Assembly: GCA_963735495.1 (NCBI GenBank)
Contig: CAVTLG010000015.1
Span: 186,001 to 250,000 of the forward strand
DNA: 64,000 bases
Direction: 5' to 3'
From: CAVTLG01 sp963735495
GTDB lineage: Bacteria; Chloroflexota; Ktedonobacteria; Ktedonobacterales; Ktedonobacteraceae
How positions within the stretch are numbered: position 1 is the first letter of the stretch; every line of letters starts with the position of its first letter. Positions 26,390 through 35,102 of this stretch are shown here, one piece after another. Under the pieces are notes generated by a model. That model ran no database searches and was not told the origin of the DNA. It worked only from the letters and a program-made list of their open reading frames with translations. The position numbers and the translations under genes were made by a program.

Positions 26390-26563
26390 TTAATACCATG
26401 CCGTAATCAGAATCACGGTAGCAAGTGTGATAGCTATTGCAGCTCCATATAGATAAGGTCGTTGGTCTTCCTTCGACTCTGGCAATCTTCTTAATGCACT
26501 AAACCAGAGCGAGATAGTTCCTAACACAAAGATACCAGTTGTTAATATCCTGGCAAGCCACAT
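26390..26563 (-). CDS. Small two-span membrane protein, tandem copy 3 of 3
   Basis: A 57-residue protein starting MWLARILTTGIFVLGTISLW, then LRRLPESKEDQRPYLYGAA and a second hydrophobic segment ending ITAWY. Two membrane spans are joined by a charged loop. AGGAGAAAGCT precedes the ATG exactly as in the other two copies. Last transcribed of the three and the most diverged. Function unknown. Confidence 0.75.
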   Translation of the reverse strand: MWLARILTTGIFVLGTISLWFSALRRLPESKEDQRPYLYGAAIAITLATVILITAWY

Positions 26564-26592
26564 AGCTTTCTCCTAGCAATGCTGTGCTAAGA

Positions 26593-26766
26593 CTAATACC
26601 ATGCTATAACCAGAAGCACTGTAGTGATCGTGGAGGCTATTGCCCCTATATACATATAAGGTCGTTGGTCTTTCTTCGACTCTGGTACTCTTTTCCACGC
26701 ACTAAACCAAAGTGTAAGAGTTCCTAACACCAAAATACCAGTTGTTAATATTCTGGCAAGCCACAT
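26593..26766 (-). CDS. Small two-span membrane protein, tandem copy 2 of 3
   Basis: A 57-residue paralogue: MWLARILTTGILVLGTLTLW, KRVPESKKDQRPYMYIGAI, ending LLVIAWY. I start at the MWLAR methionine (26766) because AGGAGAAAGAT precedes it and the paralogues start there; an upstream in-frame start adds 13 unrelated residues. The loop SKKDQRPY is the most conserved part of the family. Confidence 0.78.
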   Translation of the reverse strand: MWLARILTTGILVLGTLTLWFSAWKRVPESKKDQRPYMYIGAIASTITTVLLVIAWY

Positions 26767-26789
26767 ATCTTTCTCCTGACAATTCTGTG

Positions 26790-26969
26790 TTAAGACCAAT
26801 ACCATGTCATAGCCAGGATTACCGTAAAGATTGTAAGGGCGATTGCTGATCCATAGATGTAAGGCCGTTGGTCTTTTTTCAATTCAGGTACTCTTTTCCA
26901 TGCGCTAAACCACATCACAAGAGTTCCTAACGCAAAAATACCAATTGTCAATATCCTGGCAAGCCACAT
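26790..26969 (-). CDS. Small two-span membrane protein, tandem copy 1 of 3
   Basis: A 59-residue paralogue: MWLARILTIGIFALGTLVMW, KRVPELKKDQRPYIYGSAI, ending MTWYWS. First transcribed of the three. AGGAGAAAGAT lies directly before the ATG. Gaps between copies are 23 and 29 bp, so they form one transcript, each with its own ribosome-binding site. Confidence 0.78.
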   Translation of the reverse strand: MWLARILTIGIFALGTLVMWFSAWKRVPELKKDQRPYIYGSAIALTIFTVILAMTWYWS

Positions 26970-27146
26970 ATCTTTCTCCTTTCGCAGTTATGCAAATGCA
27001 TGTAACACAAAGGCTACTAAAACAGATGTAGACCCCCTCATACTTCACATGGTGCCAGAAGCATCTGACAACAGTATTTTTTCAATTCTATTGACTACTA
27101 TAACATATCTTGTGACAATATGTAATCTATAGCCAAATTTCTTCTG

Positions 27147-27180
27147 TTTTGTTGATAGTAAGTATCTACTGTCAACAAAA
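27147..27180 (-). terminator. Imperfect 14-bp palindrome after the secreted protein gene
   Basis: TTTTGTTGATAGTA and TCTACTGTCAACAAAA form an inverted repeat with a few mismatches. On the minus strand it lies downstream of the gene at 27253-27972 and ends in A/T-rich flanks, so it is probably a terminator; an operator role is possible. Confidence 0.45.
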
Positions 27181-27252
27181 CATTCTACTATTTATTCCAC
27201 AAGTTAGTTACACTGCAGCGAGATCTGCAGCCATTTTCAAGTTAGGTACTGA

Positions 27253-27972
27253 TCAGCAGATTGCATTGACCCAGGGTGGGACGGAGACAATCGTCTCAAA
27301 ATTGAGATTGGCACCTTCATCTCCACACTGATCATTTGCACCATTTAATGCTGCCACTGTAGCACCTATGTAGATAGCAAGAACCGTCTCGACAGCGGCG
27401 CAGACACCGGCACTGATAGCTCCACAGAATGCTGCAATTGCAAGAGCTGCGCTTGCATCAATGTATACAGCCCACCACATAAATTTGACAGCACAATTAT
27501 TCAAAGTGAATGCATCTCCCCACCAATAAACGTACGGACCATAGATCTGTACATCAGCTTCAGGGCACGGAGCACTTGCTGCAATAAGTGCTGTATTTGT
27601 GTGAAGTTGATCCTTCGTCACCGACGTAGACGCTACCCCTGTGTGAGGCGCTGGCTTCGCTGCTTTAGTGCTATATGGAAGAGCATTGTACGCTCGTACC
27701 GCCAGTGTGACTAAAGCAACTTCGCCTTTAGACAGCACTTTATTGATAGCCGGGTCGATAGTCGCATGGTAGTTTGAAATATGAACGTACGGGTCTGCCC
27801 TGGTAATCAGTACAGGTTGACCTGTTAAGGAAGCGCTGGCAAGGGATATCCGTCCTTGTCTATTCATAGCTGCAGCGTGAGCTTGCGTTGCATTATCTGC
27901 CAGCAGCCCTCCCAGGACAAAGATTGCGGTGAGTAATACAGTAACAACAACTCGAAGTCCCTTTCTTTTCAA
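27253..27972 (-). CDS. Secreted cysteine-rich, bacteriocin-like protein
   Basis: A 239-residue precursor. A signal peptide (VVVTVLLTAIFVLGGLL ... AHA-A) ends near residue 34. A propeptide-like region to about residue 130 follows. The C-terminal 105 residues hold six cysteines and a hydrophobic, small-residue-rich core (AALAIAAFCGAISAGVCAAV, then TVLAIYIGATVAALNGANDQCG). This layout resembles pore-forming secreted peptides such as halocin C8 or glycine-zipper bacteriocins, but no specific family match is claimed. No immunity or export genes are recognised beside it, although three tandem small membrane protein genes lie just downstream in the same orientation. Confidence 0.7.
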   Translation of the reverse strand: MKRKGLRVVVTVLLTAIFVLGGLLADNATQAHAAAMNRQGRISLASASLTGQPVLITRADPYVHISNYHATIDPAINKVLSKGEVALVTLAVRAYNALPYSTKAAKPAPHTGVASTSVTKDQLHTNTALIAASAPCPEADVQIYGPYVYWWGDAFTLNNCAVKFMWWAVYIDASAALAIAAFCGAISAGVCAAVETVLAIYIGATVAALNGANDQCGDEGANLNFETIVSVPPWVNAIC

Positions 27973-28100
27973 TCTGATTTCCCCCTATCTCGTGATTTCT
28001 AGCTCTTTTTAAAGAGCCAGACTTACTTATCATCATAAAGCAATAATAAAGGATCAATCAGAGAAAATGTGGTGGAAACACCTACATCTTTTTGGAGAGA

Positions 28101-28127
28101 ATTCCCCCCCAAAAAAGGGGGGGGAAT
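28101..28127. repeat. Homopolymer palindrome C7-A6-G8
   Basis: ATT, seven C, six A, eight G, AAT: a hairpin of pure C:G pairs with an A6 loop, located between two minus-strand genes. It may stop transcription from the winged-helix gene. Such runs are prone to slippage and sequencing error. Confidence 0.7.
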
Positions 28128-28146
28128 CCAGGTAAAGAATGCATCT

Positions 28147-28470
28147 TTATGCAGAATCGGCAAGCAGAATGTAGCCATATTGCGTGACGCGATAGATAGT
28201 AAGTCCCGATGGCTGCAGCCTGGACCGCATTTTGCTTATATGCCTGTCGAGATTATAGCCATCAGCAGCAATATCTCCACTACCAAGAAGTGCCTCTCGC
28301 AGTAAATCCTCATCGGATACAACATTTCCACTCAGCAAAGGCATAAGCAGACGGTATTGAGTGGGCGTAAACTTCACCAGAAAGCTATCAATGACGAGAA
28401 TACGACTTGCATCACTGCGTTGCAAACAGTGTGATCCTATGGGTGGACAAGCAATCAGTGTCGACGACAT
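28147..28470 (-). CDS. Stand-alone OmpR-type winged-helix DNA-binding protein
   Basis: A 107-residue protein that is just an OmpR/PhoB C-terminal effector domain: VKFTPTQYRLLMPLLSGNVVSDEDLL, then LDRHISKMRSRLQPSGLTIYRVTQYGYILL. There is no receiver domain and no fragment of one upstream. It may act as a constitutive or protein-controlled regulator. It is 175 bp upstream of the secreted cysteine-rich protein gene, in the same direction, so it could control that gene. Confidence 0.75.
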   Translation of the reverse strand: MSSTLIACPPIGSHCLQRSDASRILVIDSFLVKFTPTQYRLLMPLLSGNVVSDEDLLREALLGSGDIAADGYNLDRHISKMRSRLQPSGLTIYRVTQYGYILLADSA

Positions 28471-28961
28471 GCATTATGAATCCTTCCCATTAATGTGCGT
28501 CATGGCATGCAAAGAGCAATAGAGCTAAAATGATAGTCAAAAATTACGCATAAACGTTTTTCTAGCTCTCACAAGGAACCGGCACCAAATTATAGAGGAC
28601 ACCTCTCTCTAAAGAGGCGAGCTTTCCTATCGCTTTAAGACAAATACGGTAGAAATCTAGCGCTTTTGGCCACCAGGACAATAGCTCATCTTTTCGCGAA
28701 AGACCTGCTCCAAAGCAAAAAATTCCTCTTACGTACGTATACGATCTTGATTAGCAAATTTGGAGGATGTCTTCTTGCTACTATTTGTACCCGTCATGCT
28801 ATTTTTGATGAGTATCACACAGAGAGATCAAGGGAGCTACCGAAAGACTATAACATATCTGGGGATTAACGTTCATTCCAGAGGAGCAAAGAAGAGGCAT
28901 GATAACATACGTACAAGTGAGCAAAGTCTTGCAAAAACGCGGACTTTGCTCACCGACGAAA
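28471..28961. other. Intergenic stretch, no convincing gene
   Basis: Short open frames on the plus strand (28666-28869, 28760-29017) have poor composition or run into dxs. The only clear structure is a 12-bp inverted repeat GTGAGCAAAGTC / GACTTTGCTCAC (28917-28928, 28942-28953), just after the dxs stop and probably its terminator. Confidence 0.55.
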
Positions 28962-30899
28962 CTATTTCGCTAAGGTATGTCTCTGGGAGCCGAGCTGATC
29001 ATGCACTACTTCTTTGATGTGCGCAGATGAAAGTCCGTGCAACTCCTTCAGAATCGTAGGGGCACCGTGCTCGACGAATTTATCCGGGACACCAATCAGA
29101 CGTACATCGATATCTCTGAGCCCTTGCTGCTCCAGCAGTTCCAGCACGGCGCTACCGAAGCCACCGGCAATCACATGATCTTCAACGGTAATCAAGCGAC
29201 GTGTACCCTTCGCCAACTGCACAATCATCTCCTCGTCCAACGGCTTGGCCCAGCGCGCATTCACCACAGCCACCTGTATACCCTCCTCAGCCAGTTCGCG
29301 CGCCGCCAGTTCGGCCTGAACGACCATTGAGCCGTAGGCCAGGATGGCTACATCTGTGTCCATCGCCTGTTCCAGTGTAGCCGGACTGAGCAGTTCAGCT
29401 TTACCTACCTCCAACGCGTGCAGTTCATTGCTCAAGGGCACCCCAAGCGCCTTGCCACGTGGATAACGCAGGGCCACCGGCCCATCCAGAGAGATCGCGG
29501 TATACAACATATGCCGCAATTCTTCCTCGTCCTTCGGTGCCATCACCTTCATATTGGGGATCATGCGCATAAAGGCGATATCGAAGACGCCATGCTGTGT
29601 AGGACCATCCTCGCCCACAATTCCCGCGCGATCCATGGCAAAGACCACGTGCAGATTCTGCACACAGATATCGTGAACGACCTGGTCAAAGGCGCGCTGC
29701 ATGAAGGTCGAGTAGACCGCAACGACCGGACATAAGCCACCAACAGCAATGCCACCGGCAAACGTCACCGCGTGTTGCTCAGCAATACCCACGTCAAAGT
29801 AGCGTTCGGGGAAGCGCTGTTGTAGTTTCTTGAGACCAGTGCCTTCGGACATAGCGGCGGTAATACCAACTACAGCCGGATTTTGCTCGGCGATGGAGAC
29901 AAGGGTGTTGGCGAAAATTTCGGTGTACGAGGGCGGATCAGCAACGTTCTTCTTGATCACACCCGTCGTATAATCATAGGCTCCCGGCCCATGCCACTTG
30001 GTAGCATCATCCTCCGCAACATCCCAGCCCTTGCCCTTCTTTGTCACCACCTGCACCATCACCGGTCCCTCAATCTGCTTGACGTTCTCGAACACATCCA
30101 GCAAAGCTGGCAGATCGTGACCATCAAAAGGGCCAAAGAATTTCAGACCCAGTTCTTCAAAGATGGCGCCACTCTTACTATGCAGCATAAATTGCTTAAA
30201 ACTCGTCTCGGCACGACCAGCAGCCTCACGCGCTTTATCTCCAACCACAGGCAGTCGCTCGATGGAACCTTTCGCCATCTCGCGTAAACGCCGATAGCTG
30301 GGCGTGGTTTGCATACGCCGTACTTGACCAAGATATTGTGATAATGCCCCCACATTGTCAGAGATAGATTTATCATTATCATTTAATACAATAATCAGGT
30401 TTTTCTTTAAACTTCCCGCATTATTGATCGCTTCCAGCGCCATGCCGCCGGTTAAAGCTCCATCACCAATCACAGCGACGACTTTGAAATCTTGCTGCTG
30501 CAAATCACGCGCGACCGCCATACCCAAAGCTGCCGAGATAGAGGTGCTGGCATGACTGGCACCGAAGACATCGTAAGGGCTTTCTTCGCGGCGCAAATAA
30601 CCTGAGAGGCCGCCAAATTGACGGATCGTATGAAAGCGCTCGCGACGCCCGGTGAGCAATTTATGCACATACGCCTGGTGCCCGATATCCCAGACCAGCA
30701 GATCATCTGGCGTGGCAAAAACGCGATGCAAGGCCATGGTTAATTCAACCACACCCAGATTCGGGGCCAGATGTCCGCCTCTTACCGATACCTTTTCGAT
30801 GATTTCGCGCCGAATCTCCTTCGCTAATTGTTCCATTTGCGGCACCGTCAGGGCACGTAACTGCTCCGGGCTATCCAAACTATCAAGAATCCTCGTCAA
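28962..30899 (-). CDS. dxs: 1-deoxy-D-xylulose-5-phosphate synthase
   Basis: A 645-residue thiamine-diphosphate enzyme condensing pyruvate and glyceraldehyde 3-phosphate, the entry of the MEP pathway whose ispG and dxr genes are also in this window. Visible are HQAYVHKLLTGR, the TPP motif GDGALTGGMALEAINNAG, FGPFDGHDL, the catalytic segment AEQHAVTFAGG and DRAGIVGEDGPTQHG. The start is TTG at 30899: GGAGG lies 6 nt upstream and the protein then begins MTRILDSLDSPEQLRAL, as the family does. A GTG 23 codons upstream is open but adds nonconserved residues. Confidence 0.95.
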   Translation of the reverse strand: MTRILDSLDSPEQLRALTVPQMEQLAKEIRREIIEKVSVRGGHLAPNLGVVELTMALHRVFATPDDLLVWDIGHQAYVHKLLTGRRERFHTIRQFGGLSGYLRREESPYDVFGASHASTSISAALGMAVARDLQQQDFKVVAVIGDGALTGGMALEAINNAGSLKKNLIIVLNDNDKSISDNVGALSQYLGQVRRMQTTPSYRRLREMAKGSIERLPVVGDKAREAAGRAETSFKQFMLHSKSGAIFEELGLKFFGPFDGHDLPALLDVFENVKQIEGPVMVQVVTKKGKGWDVAEDDATKWHGPGAYDYTTGVIKKNVADPPSYTEIFANTLVSIAEQNPAVVGITAAMSEGTGLKKLQQRFPERYFDVGIAEQHAVTFAGGIAVGGLCPVVAVYSTFMQRAFDQVVHDICVQNLHVVFAMDRAGIVGEDGPTQHGVFDIAFMRMIPNMKVMAPKDEEELRHMLYTAISLDGPVALRYPRGKALGVPLSNELHALEVGKAELLSPATLEQAMDTDVAILAYGSMVVQAELAARELAEEGIQVAVVNARWAKPLDEEMIVQLAKGTRRLITVEDHVIAGGFGSAVLELLEQQGLRDIDVRLIGVPDKFVEHGAPTILKELHGLSSAHIKEVVHDQLGSQRHTLAK

Positions 30900-31239
30900 T
30901 GGTTTCCTCCGAACTACTATTACAGTATCCTCATACGGATCTAAGGGCTGGAAAAACCTGATGCCCACCTCCTACGCTAATGCTATCCGCATAAGGTCGC
31001 ATACGCCAGGTGGCTTTGCACCAGGTCCCCGCTATTATTAGCTCACCCATACACAAACAACCCCATCATAACGATGCAAAATAGCCAGATAACGGGTGTA
31101 TCGATAGGCACCTTTCTGACTATTATAGAGTCGCAACGACAACCTGACAAACGCCCTGACCCAGAAAATTCATGCACTTGAGGGCTTGACAACCCCTAAA
31201 ATGGCCTGCCAGGACCGTTTAAGCCCTCTCTAGAGTCCC

Positions 31240-31268
31240 TTGACAGTCCGGCACATTCTTCTTATTAT
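31240..31268 (+). promoter_or_regulatory. Strong sigma-70-type promoter
   Basis: TTGACA (31240-31245) and TATTAT (31263-31268) are 17 nt apart. It would drive the acidic protein gene that begins about 220 nt downstream. The long leader contains no convincing coding sequence. Confidence 0.65.
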
Positions 31269-31494
31269 GAGCAGAGATAGTGCCGCTGGCAGTTCAGAGC
31301 ACTCAATGCTAGCAGAGACTCTGAATTTCATGTCTGACAACACGATGGCAATAACGGAAGAGACGCTGATCAAGTGTGATCAACGCAGCAGAAGCAGATC
31401 AAAGCGTGCTGATGCAAAACAGCGCATGCTTTGCAGCACAAAGGAAGGTAGGAGCGGAACATCTCTGTAGCAACGGAGGCAAGCCGCACATCTT

Positions 31495-32050
31495 ATGACA
31501 AGAAAAGACAGCGAAAAAGATTCGGAACGACCCCATTACTACTCACAGTTCTGGCTCGAACGTGGCTGCCGGACGCCGTATCATTGGCGCTCCCAAACCG
31601 GAAGAGGGCGAAGCAGGCGAAGGCGAGGGCGAAGCATTAGAAGTAGTCCCTCAGCATAGAGCAGCACGGGCCAGCGAACCGGAACTGTATAACGGTGGAC
31701 ATGCGGCCAGCGATGGGCATGCAGAACGGGTGATCCACCCCTCCGCCGAGCCACTTGCTACGCCGGAAGAGTTCATCGAGCCGCAAGAAGATGATCTGGA
31801 CCTGGTAGCCGATGCGGCAGATGAAACAGATTACCAGGATGTTGCTGTAGACGACACGGATATTCCCGATATGGATCTCAGCCCCGAGGAAGAAGCGGAA
31901 GAGGAAGAATTCTTCGAAGACGAGGAGGGAGAAGAAGAAGAAGACGATGATGTGAATTGGGGCCGTGGTCGCAAGAAAGCCAAGCCCACACGCCCGGTTA
32001 AGCCTCCAGTGAAGAAGCCGGGCAAACGCGATACACGTCGCAGCTACTAA
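31495..32050 (+). pseudogene. Acidic protein of unknown function, apparent +1 frameshift near its start
   Basis: From ATG 31495 the frame reads MTRKDSEKDSERPHYYSQFWLE; at about 31560 it must move +1 to continue as VAAGRRIIGAPKPEEGEAGEG to the stop at 32050. The second frame has only a GTG at 31562 as start, with no ribosome-binding site. The body is strongly acidic (LSPEEEAEEEEFFEDEEGEEEEDDD) and ends in a basic tail KKAKPTRPVKPPVKKPGKRD. The acidic block plus basic tail could suit a nucleoid or RNA-polymerase-associated protein, but I do not recognise the family. Removing one A from CTCGAACGTGG joins the frames. Confidence 0.5.
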
Positions 32051-32073
32051 CTCCTGGCTTGTGAAGCGAGGAT

Positions 32074-32137
32074 AACGGGTAGGGGCGTGTCCTGGCGACC
32101 GCCCCAGGGCGCACGCGAGGTGACGCCCCTACCCGTT
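32074..32137. repeat. MITE-like palindrome, copy 2 (core only)
   Basis: AACGGGTAGGGGCGT (32074-32088) and ACGCCCCTACCCGTT (32123-32137) are perfect inverted arms around the shared centre. The outer GGCTCTCCATCC ends of copy 1 are absent. It lies between the acidic protein gene and gdhA (convergent), where it may serve as a terminator. Confidence 0.8.
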
Positions 32138-32171
32138 CGCTGACGAAACTCAGCAACACTTACATTCGCAC

Positions 32172-33431
32172 CTACGGATAGATGCCCCGCGCTTTTGTTG
32201 CCTCCGCGACACGTGAGATGGCGAGCATATTCGCTCCCAGACGCATATCGCAGTGATACTGGTCCGATTGTCCGGCAACAGCATCAAAGGCGCGGTTCAT
32301 GATCATCTCTAACTTGAGCGTAATTTCTTCGGTGTCCCAGAAGAAACTTTGCAGATCCTGCACCCACTCAAAGTAGCTCACCGTAACGCCTCCCGCATTC
32401 GCCAGGATGTCAGGCACAACAAGACAGCCTTTTTTGAAGAGGATACGATCAGCTTCAGGCGTCGTCGGACCATTGGCTGCTTCAGTCACAATCTGCGCTT
32501 GAATACGCTCCGCGTTGTGACTATTGATCATACCTTCAGTCGCCGCCGGGATCAGAATATCGCAAGGAATCTCCAGCACATCTGAGGCTCCTATGACCTG
32601 CGCACGTGGGAAACCTACCACCGTACCATGCTCTCCCTTGTAACGTAATACTGCCGTCGGATCAAGGCCAGACTCGTCGTAAATGCCACCGCGTGTATCA
32701 CTTAAGGCCACAATTTTGCAACCCTCACGGTAAAAGAGTTGTGCAGCAATACTTCCCGCATTCCCAAAGCCTTGAATACTGACACGAGCACCCTTAAGAG
32801 GCATACCAACACGCTGTGCAGCACGCCTGGTCACAAAAAGTACACCCGTTGCCGTCGCCTCATGACGACCTTCGCTACCACCTATAGACAACGGCTTGCC
32901 GGTGACTATCGCGGGTATGGAAAAGCCTTCGTGCATGGAGTAGGTATCCATCATCCAGGCCATAACTTGAGGATTGGTGTTGACATCAGGGGCCGGAATG
33001 TCACTGTGCGGACCAATGATAATGGCGATCTCTGTGGTGTAGCGACGCGTCATACGCTCCAGTTCGCTCTGCGACATATTCTTGGGGTCGCAGATCACGC
33101 CACCTTTTGCCCCACCGAACGGAATACCGACAACAGCACACTTCCACGTCATCCACATGGCCAGCGCCTTCACTTCATCCAGGCTCACCTGCGGACTATA
33201 ACGGATGCCACCTTTGGCTGGACCACGGTTGACATTGTGCTGAATACGGTATCCCGTAAATGTTTTGATATGTCCATCATCCATACGTACCGGAAAATGG
33301 ACCGTGAATTCACGCTTCGGCTGACGCAAGATCTCACGTATATCTTCCGAGAGATCCAGTTTCTCAGCAGCTAAATCGAACTGCTGTACCGCCATGTGAT
33401 ACGGGTTAAATGAACTCATTTCGTTGTTCAT
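32172..33431 (-). CDS. gdhA: Glutamate dehydrogenase
   Basis: A 419-residue Glu/Leu/Phe dehydrogenase linking 2-oxoglutarate and ammonia to glutamate. The substrate domain carries GYRIQHNVNRGPAKGGIRY and the catalytic-lysine region GGAKGGVICDPK. The dinucleotide domain has SIQGFGNAGSIAAQL. ILANAGGVTVSYFEWVQ is also typical. The length fits the 420-residue hexameric type. The start at 33431 has GAGGTG 6 nt upstream; the longer open frame is leader. Confidence 0.95.
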   Translation of the reverse strand: MNNEMSSFNPYHMAVQQFDLAAEKLDLSEDIREILRQPKREFTVHFPVRMDDGHIKTFTGYRIQHNVNRGPAKGGIRYSPQVSLDEVKALAMWMTWKCAVVGIPFGGAKGGVICDPKNMSQSELERMTRRYTTEIAIIIGPHSDIPAPDVNTNPQVMAWMMDTYSMHEGFSIPAIVTGKPLSIGGSEGRHEATATGVLFVTRRAAQRVGMPLKGARVSIQGFGNAGSIAAQLFYREGCKIVALSDTRGGIYDESGLDPTAVLRYKGEHGTVVGFPRAQVIGASDVLEIPCDILIPAATEGMINSHNAERIQAQIVTEAANGPTTPEADRILFKKGCLVVPDILANAGGVTVSYFEWVQDLQSFFWDTEEITLKLEMIMNRAFDAVAGQSDQYHCDMRLGANMLAISRVAEATKARGIYP

Positions 33432-33569
33432 AACATTCACCTCATTATGGAAATTTAAGCACAACATTGTGCAAGGACACCAGTAAGATAGTATTTGGTT
33501 TCGACTCCACGCTGACAAAAAGTGTGCGTGTGCCAGACACTATCTAAGTAAGCAGAATGAAAAGCAGCG

Positions 33570-35057
33570 CTATGCTTGCGTTTCATCCAACAATTTGCGC
33601 AACAGCGCTTGCACCGCATCAGCTCGCGCCTGACCACGGGTCTGCTTCATAACCTGACCGACCAGAAATTGCAAGGCGTTGGTCTTGCCGTTGCGATAAT
33701 CATTGGCCGACTTCGGATTGTTCGCGATGACCTCTGCGCTAATGCGCTCAAGAGTCCCCTGGTCGCTGATCGGTGGCTTGATGCCCTTGCGCTCAACGAT
33801 CTGCTCCGGCAACTCTGCCGTAACAAACGCTTCATCCAGGATCTCTTTCGCTTGCTTGCCCGTAATACGCTCCTTATCAAGCAGGTCTAGCAAGTTTGCG
33901 ACCGCCTGCGGCGTGAGCGGATTATCTTGTACTGCAATGGAGTTCGCCTTCAGCAGGCGCACTACTTCGCTCAGTATCCAGTTACTAGCCGCTTTCGCCC
34001 TGGCATTACGATCCTTCACTTGTGAAACGAATAACACCTGCTCAAAGTAATCGCCAAGTAATTTATCTTCCGTAAGCACATTAGCATCCAGAGCAGACAG
34101 GCCATAGTCAGCTTGATAACGTGCCCGACGCGCATCTGGTAACTCCGGCAAGCTGGCACGAATTTCCGCAACGCGTTCACGGCTGATTAATAGCGGTGGC
34201 AGATCTGGTTCTGGGAAGTAGCGATAATCATCTGCATATTCTTTCACACGCTGTAAGACTGTGATGCCCTTCGCCTCTACCCAGCCACGCGTTTCCTGCC
34301 GTACTCTCCCACCATCGCGGATCAACGCAATCTGGCGCTTCGCTTCAAACTCCAGCGCGCGCTCAACCGCGCGGAAACTATTCATGTTCTTAATTTCGGT
34401 CTTCACGCCCAGCTCCTGCTGTCCACGCGGACGCACCGAGACGTTGGCATCGCAGCGCAAGCTGCCCTCTTCCATGCGACCAGACGATACACCCAGATAA
34501 ACCAGGATTTCACGCAGCTTCTGCATATAATAGCGCGCCTCTTCTGGACTGCGCATATCCGGCTCGCTCACGATCTCCATCAAGGGCGTGCCAGCACGAT
34601 TCACGTCGATCAAGCTGTAGTTGCCGTGATGATGTGAGCGAGCCGTATCTTCTTCCAGATGCACGCGCGTCACGCCTATGCGTTTGGACTTTCCATGCAG
34701 GTCGATCATCAGATAGCCATCACTACTGAGCGGAATATCATATTGCGAGATTTGATAGCCCTTCATCAGATCAGGATAATGGTAGCTTTTACGATCAAAC
34801 TTCGAAAATTCAGGAATAGCACAGTTGAGTGCGAGAGCCGTCATAATCGTATAGGTAACAGCTTCTGCATTGATTACTGGCAAAACGCCCGGCATGCCCA
34901 TACAAATCGGACACACATGAGTATTTGGTGCGGCATTCGCATAGTTCGTGCTGCACGAACAAAACATCTTACTCTTTGTGAGCAATTGCGAATGCACCTC
35001 AAGGCCAATTACGACCTCAAAATCTGTATCAATTGGAGTATATGTTGTTGTTGTCAT
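33570..35057 (-). CDS. gatB: Aspartyl/glutamyl-tRNA amidotransferase subunit B
   Basis: A 495-residue GatB, the kinase and tRNA-binding subunit of the GatCAB complex that makes Gln-tRNA(Gln) or Asn-tRNA(Asn). Conserved segments are VVIGLEVHSQLLTKSKMFCSC, the zinc-site HVCPICMGMPGVLPVIN, KSYHYPDLMKGYQISQYD and LEEDTARSHH. The C-terminal YqeY-like domain runs to VQALLRKLLDE. The ATG at 35057 is close to AAGGA (2 nt), a short spacing. gatA and gatC are not adjacent. Confidence 0.95.
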   Translation of the reverse strand: MTTTTYTPIDTDFEVVIGLEVHSQLLTKSKMFCSCSTNYANAAPNTHVCPICMGMPGVLPVINAEAVTYTIMTALALNCAIPEFSKFDRKSYHYPDLMKGYQISQYDIPLSSDGYLMIDLHGKSKRIGVTRVHLEEDTARSHHHGNYSLIDVNRAGTPLMEIVSEPDMRSPEEARYYMQKLREILVYLGVSSGRMEEGSLRCDANVSVRPRGQQELGVKTEIKNMNSFRAVERALEFEAKRQIALIRDGGRVRQETRGWVEAKGITVLQRVKEYADDYRYFPEPDLPPLLISRERVAEIRASLPELPDARRARYQADYGLSALDANVLTEDKLLGDYFEQVLFVSQVKDRNARAKAASNWILSEVVRLLKANSIAVQDNPLTPQAVANLLDLLDKERITGKQAKEILDEAFVTAELPEQIVERKGIKPPISDQGTLERISAEVIANNPKSANDYRNGKTNALQFLVGQVMKQTRGQARADAVQALLRKLLDETQA

Positions 35058-35102
35058 CTTCCTTACTCTTATAACCCTGTTTTTAGTGCGGCCTACGTGC
35101 AC

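Noticed and set aside
28760..29017. 85-codon plus-strand frame after GGAGG
   Set aside because: It runs over the probable dxs terminator and into the dxs coding end; only its first 20 codons look protein-like.
31240..31470. 76-codon frame downstream of the 31.24-kb promoter
   Set aside because: Its start lies in the -35 box; later starts lack a ribosome-binding site, so I treat it as leader.
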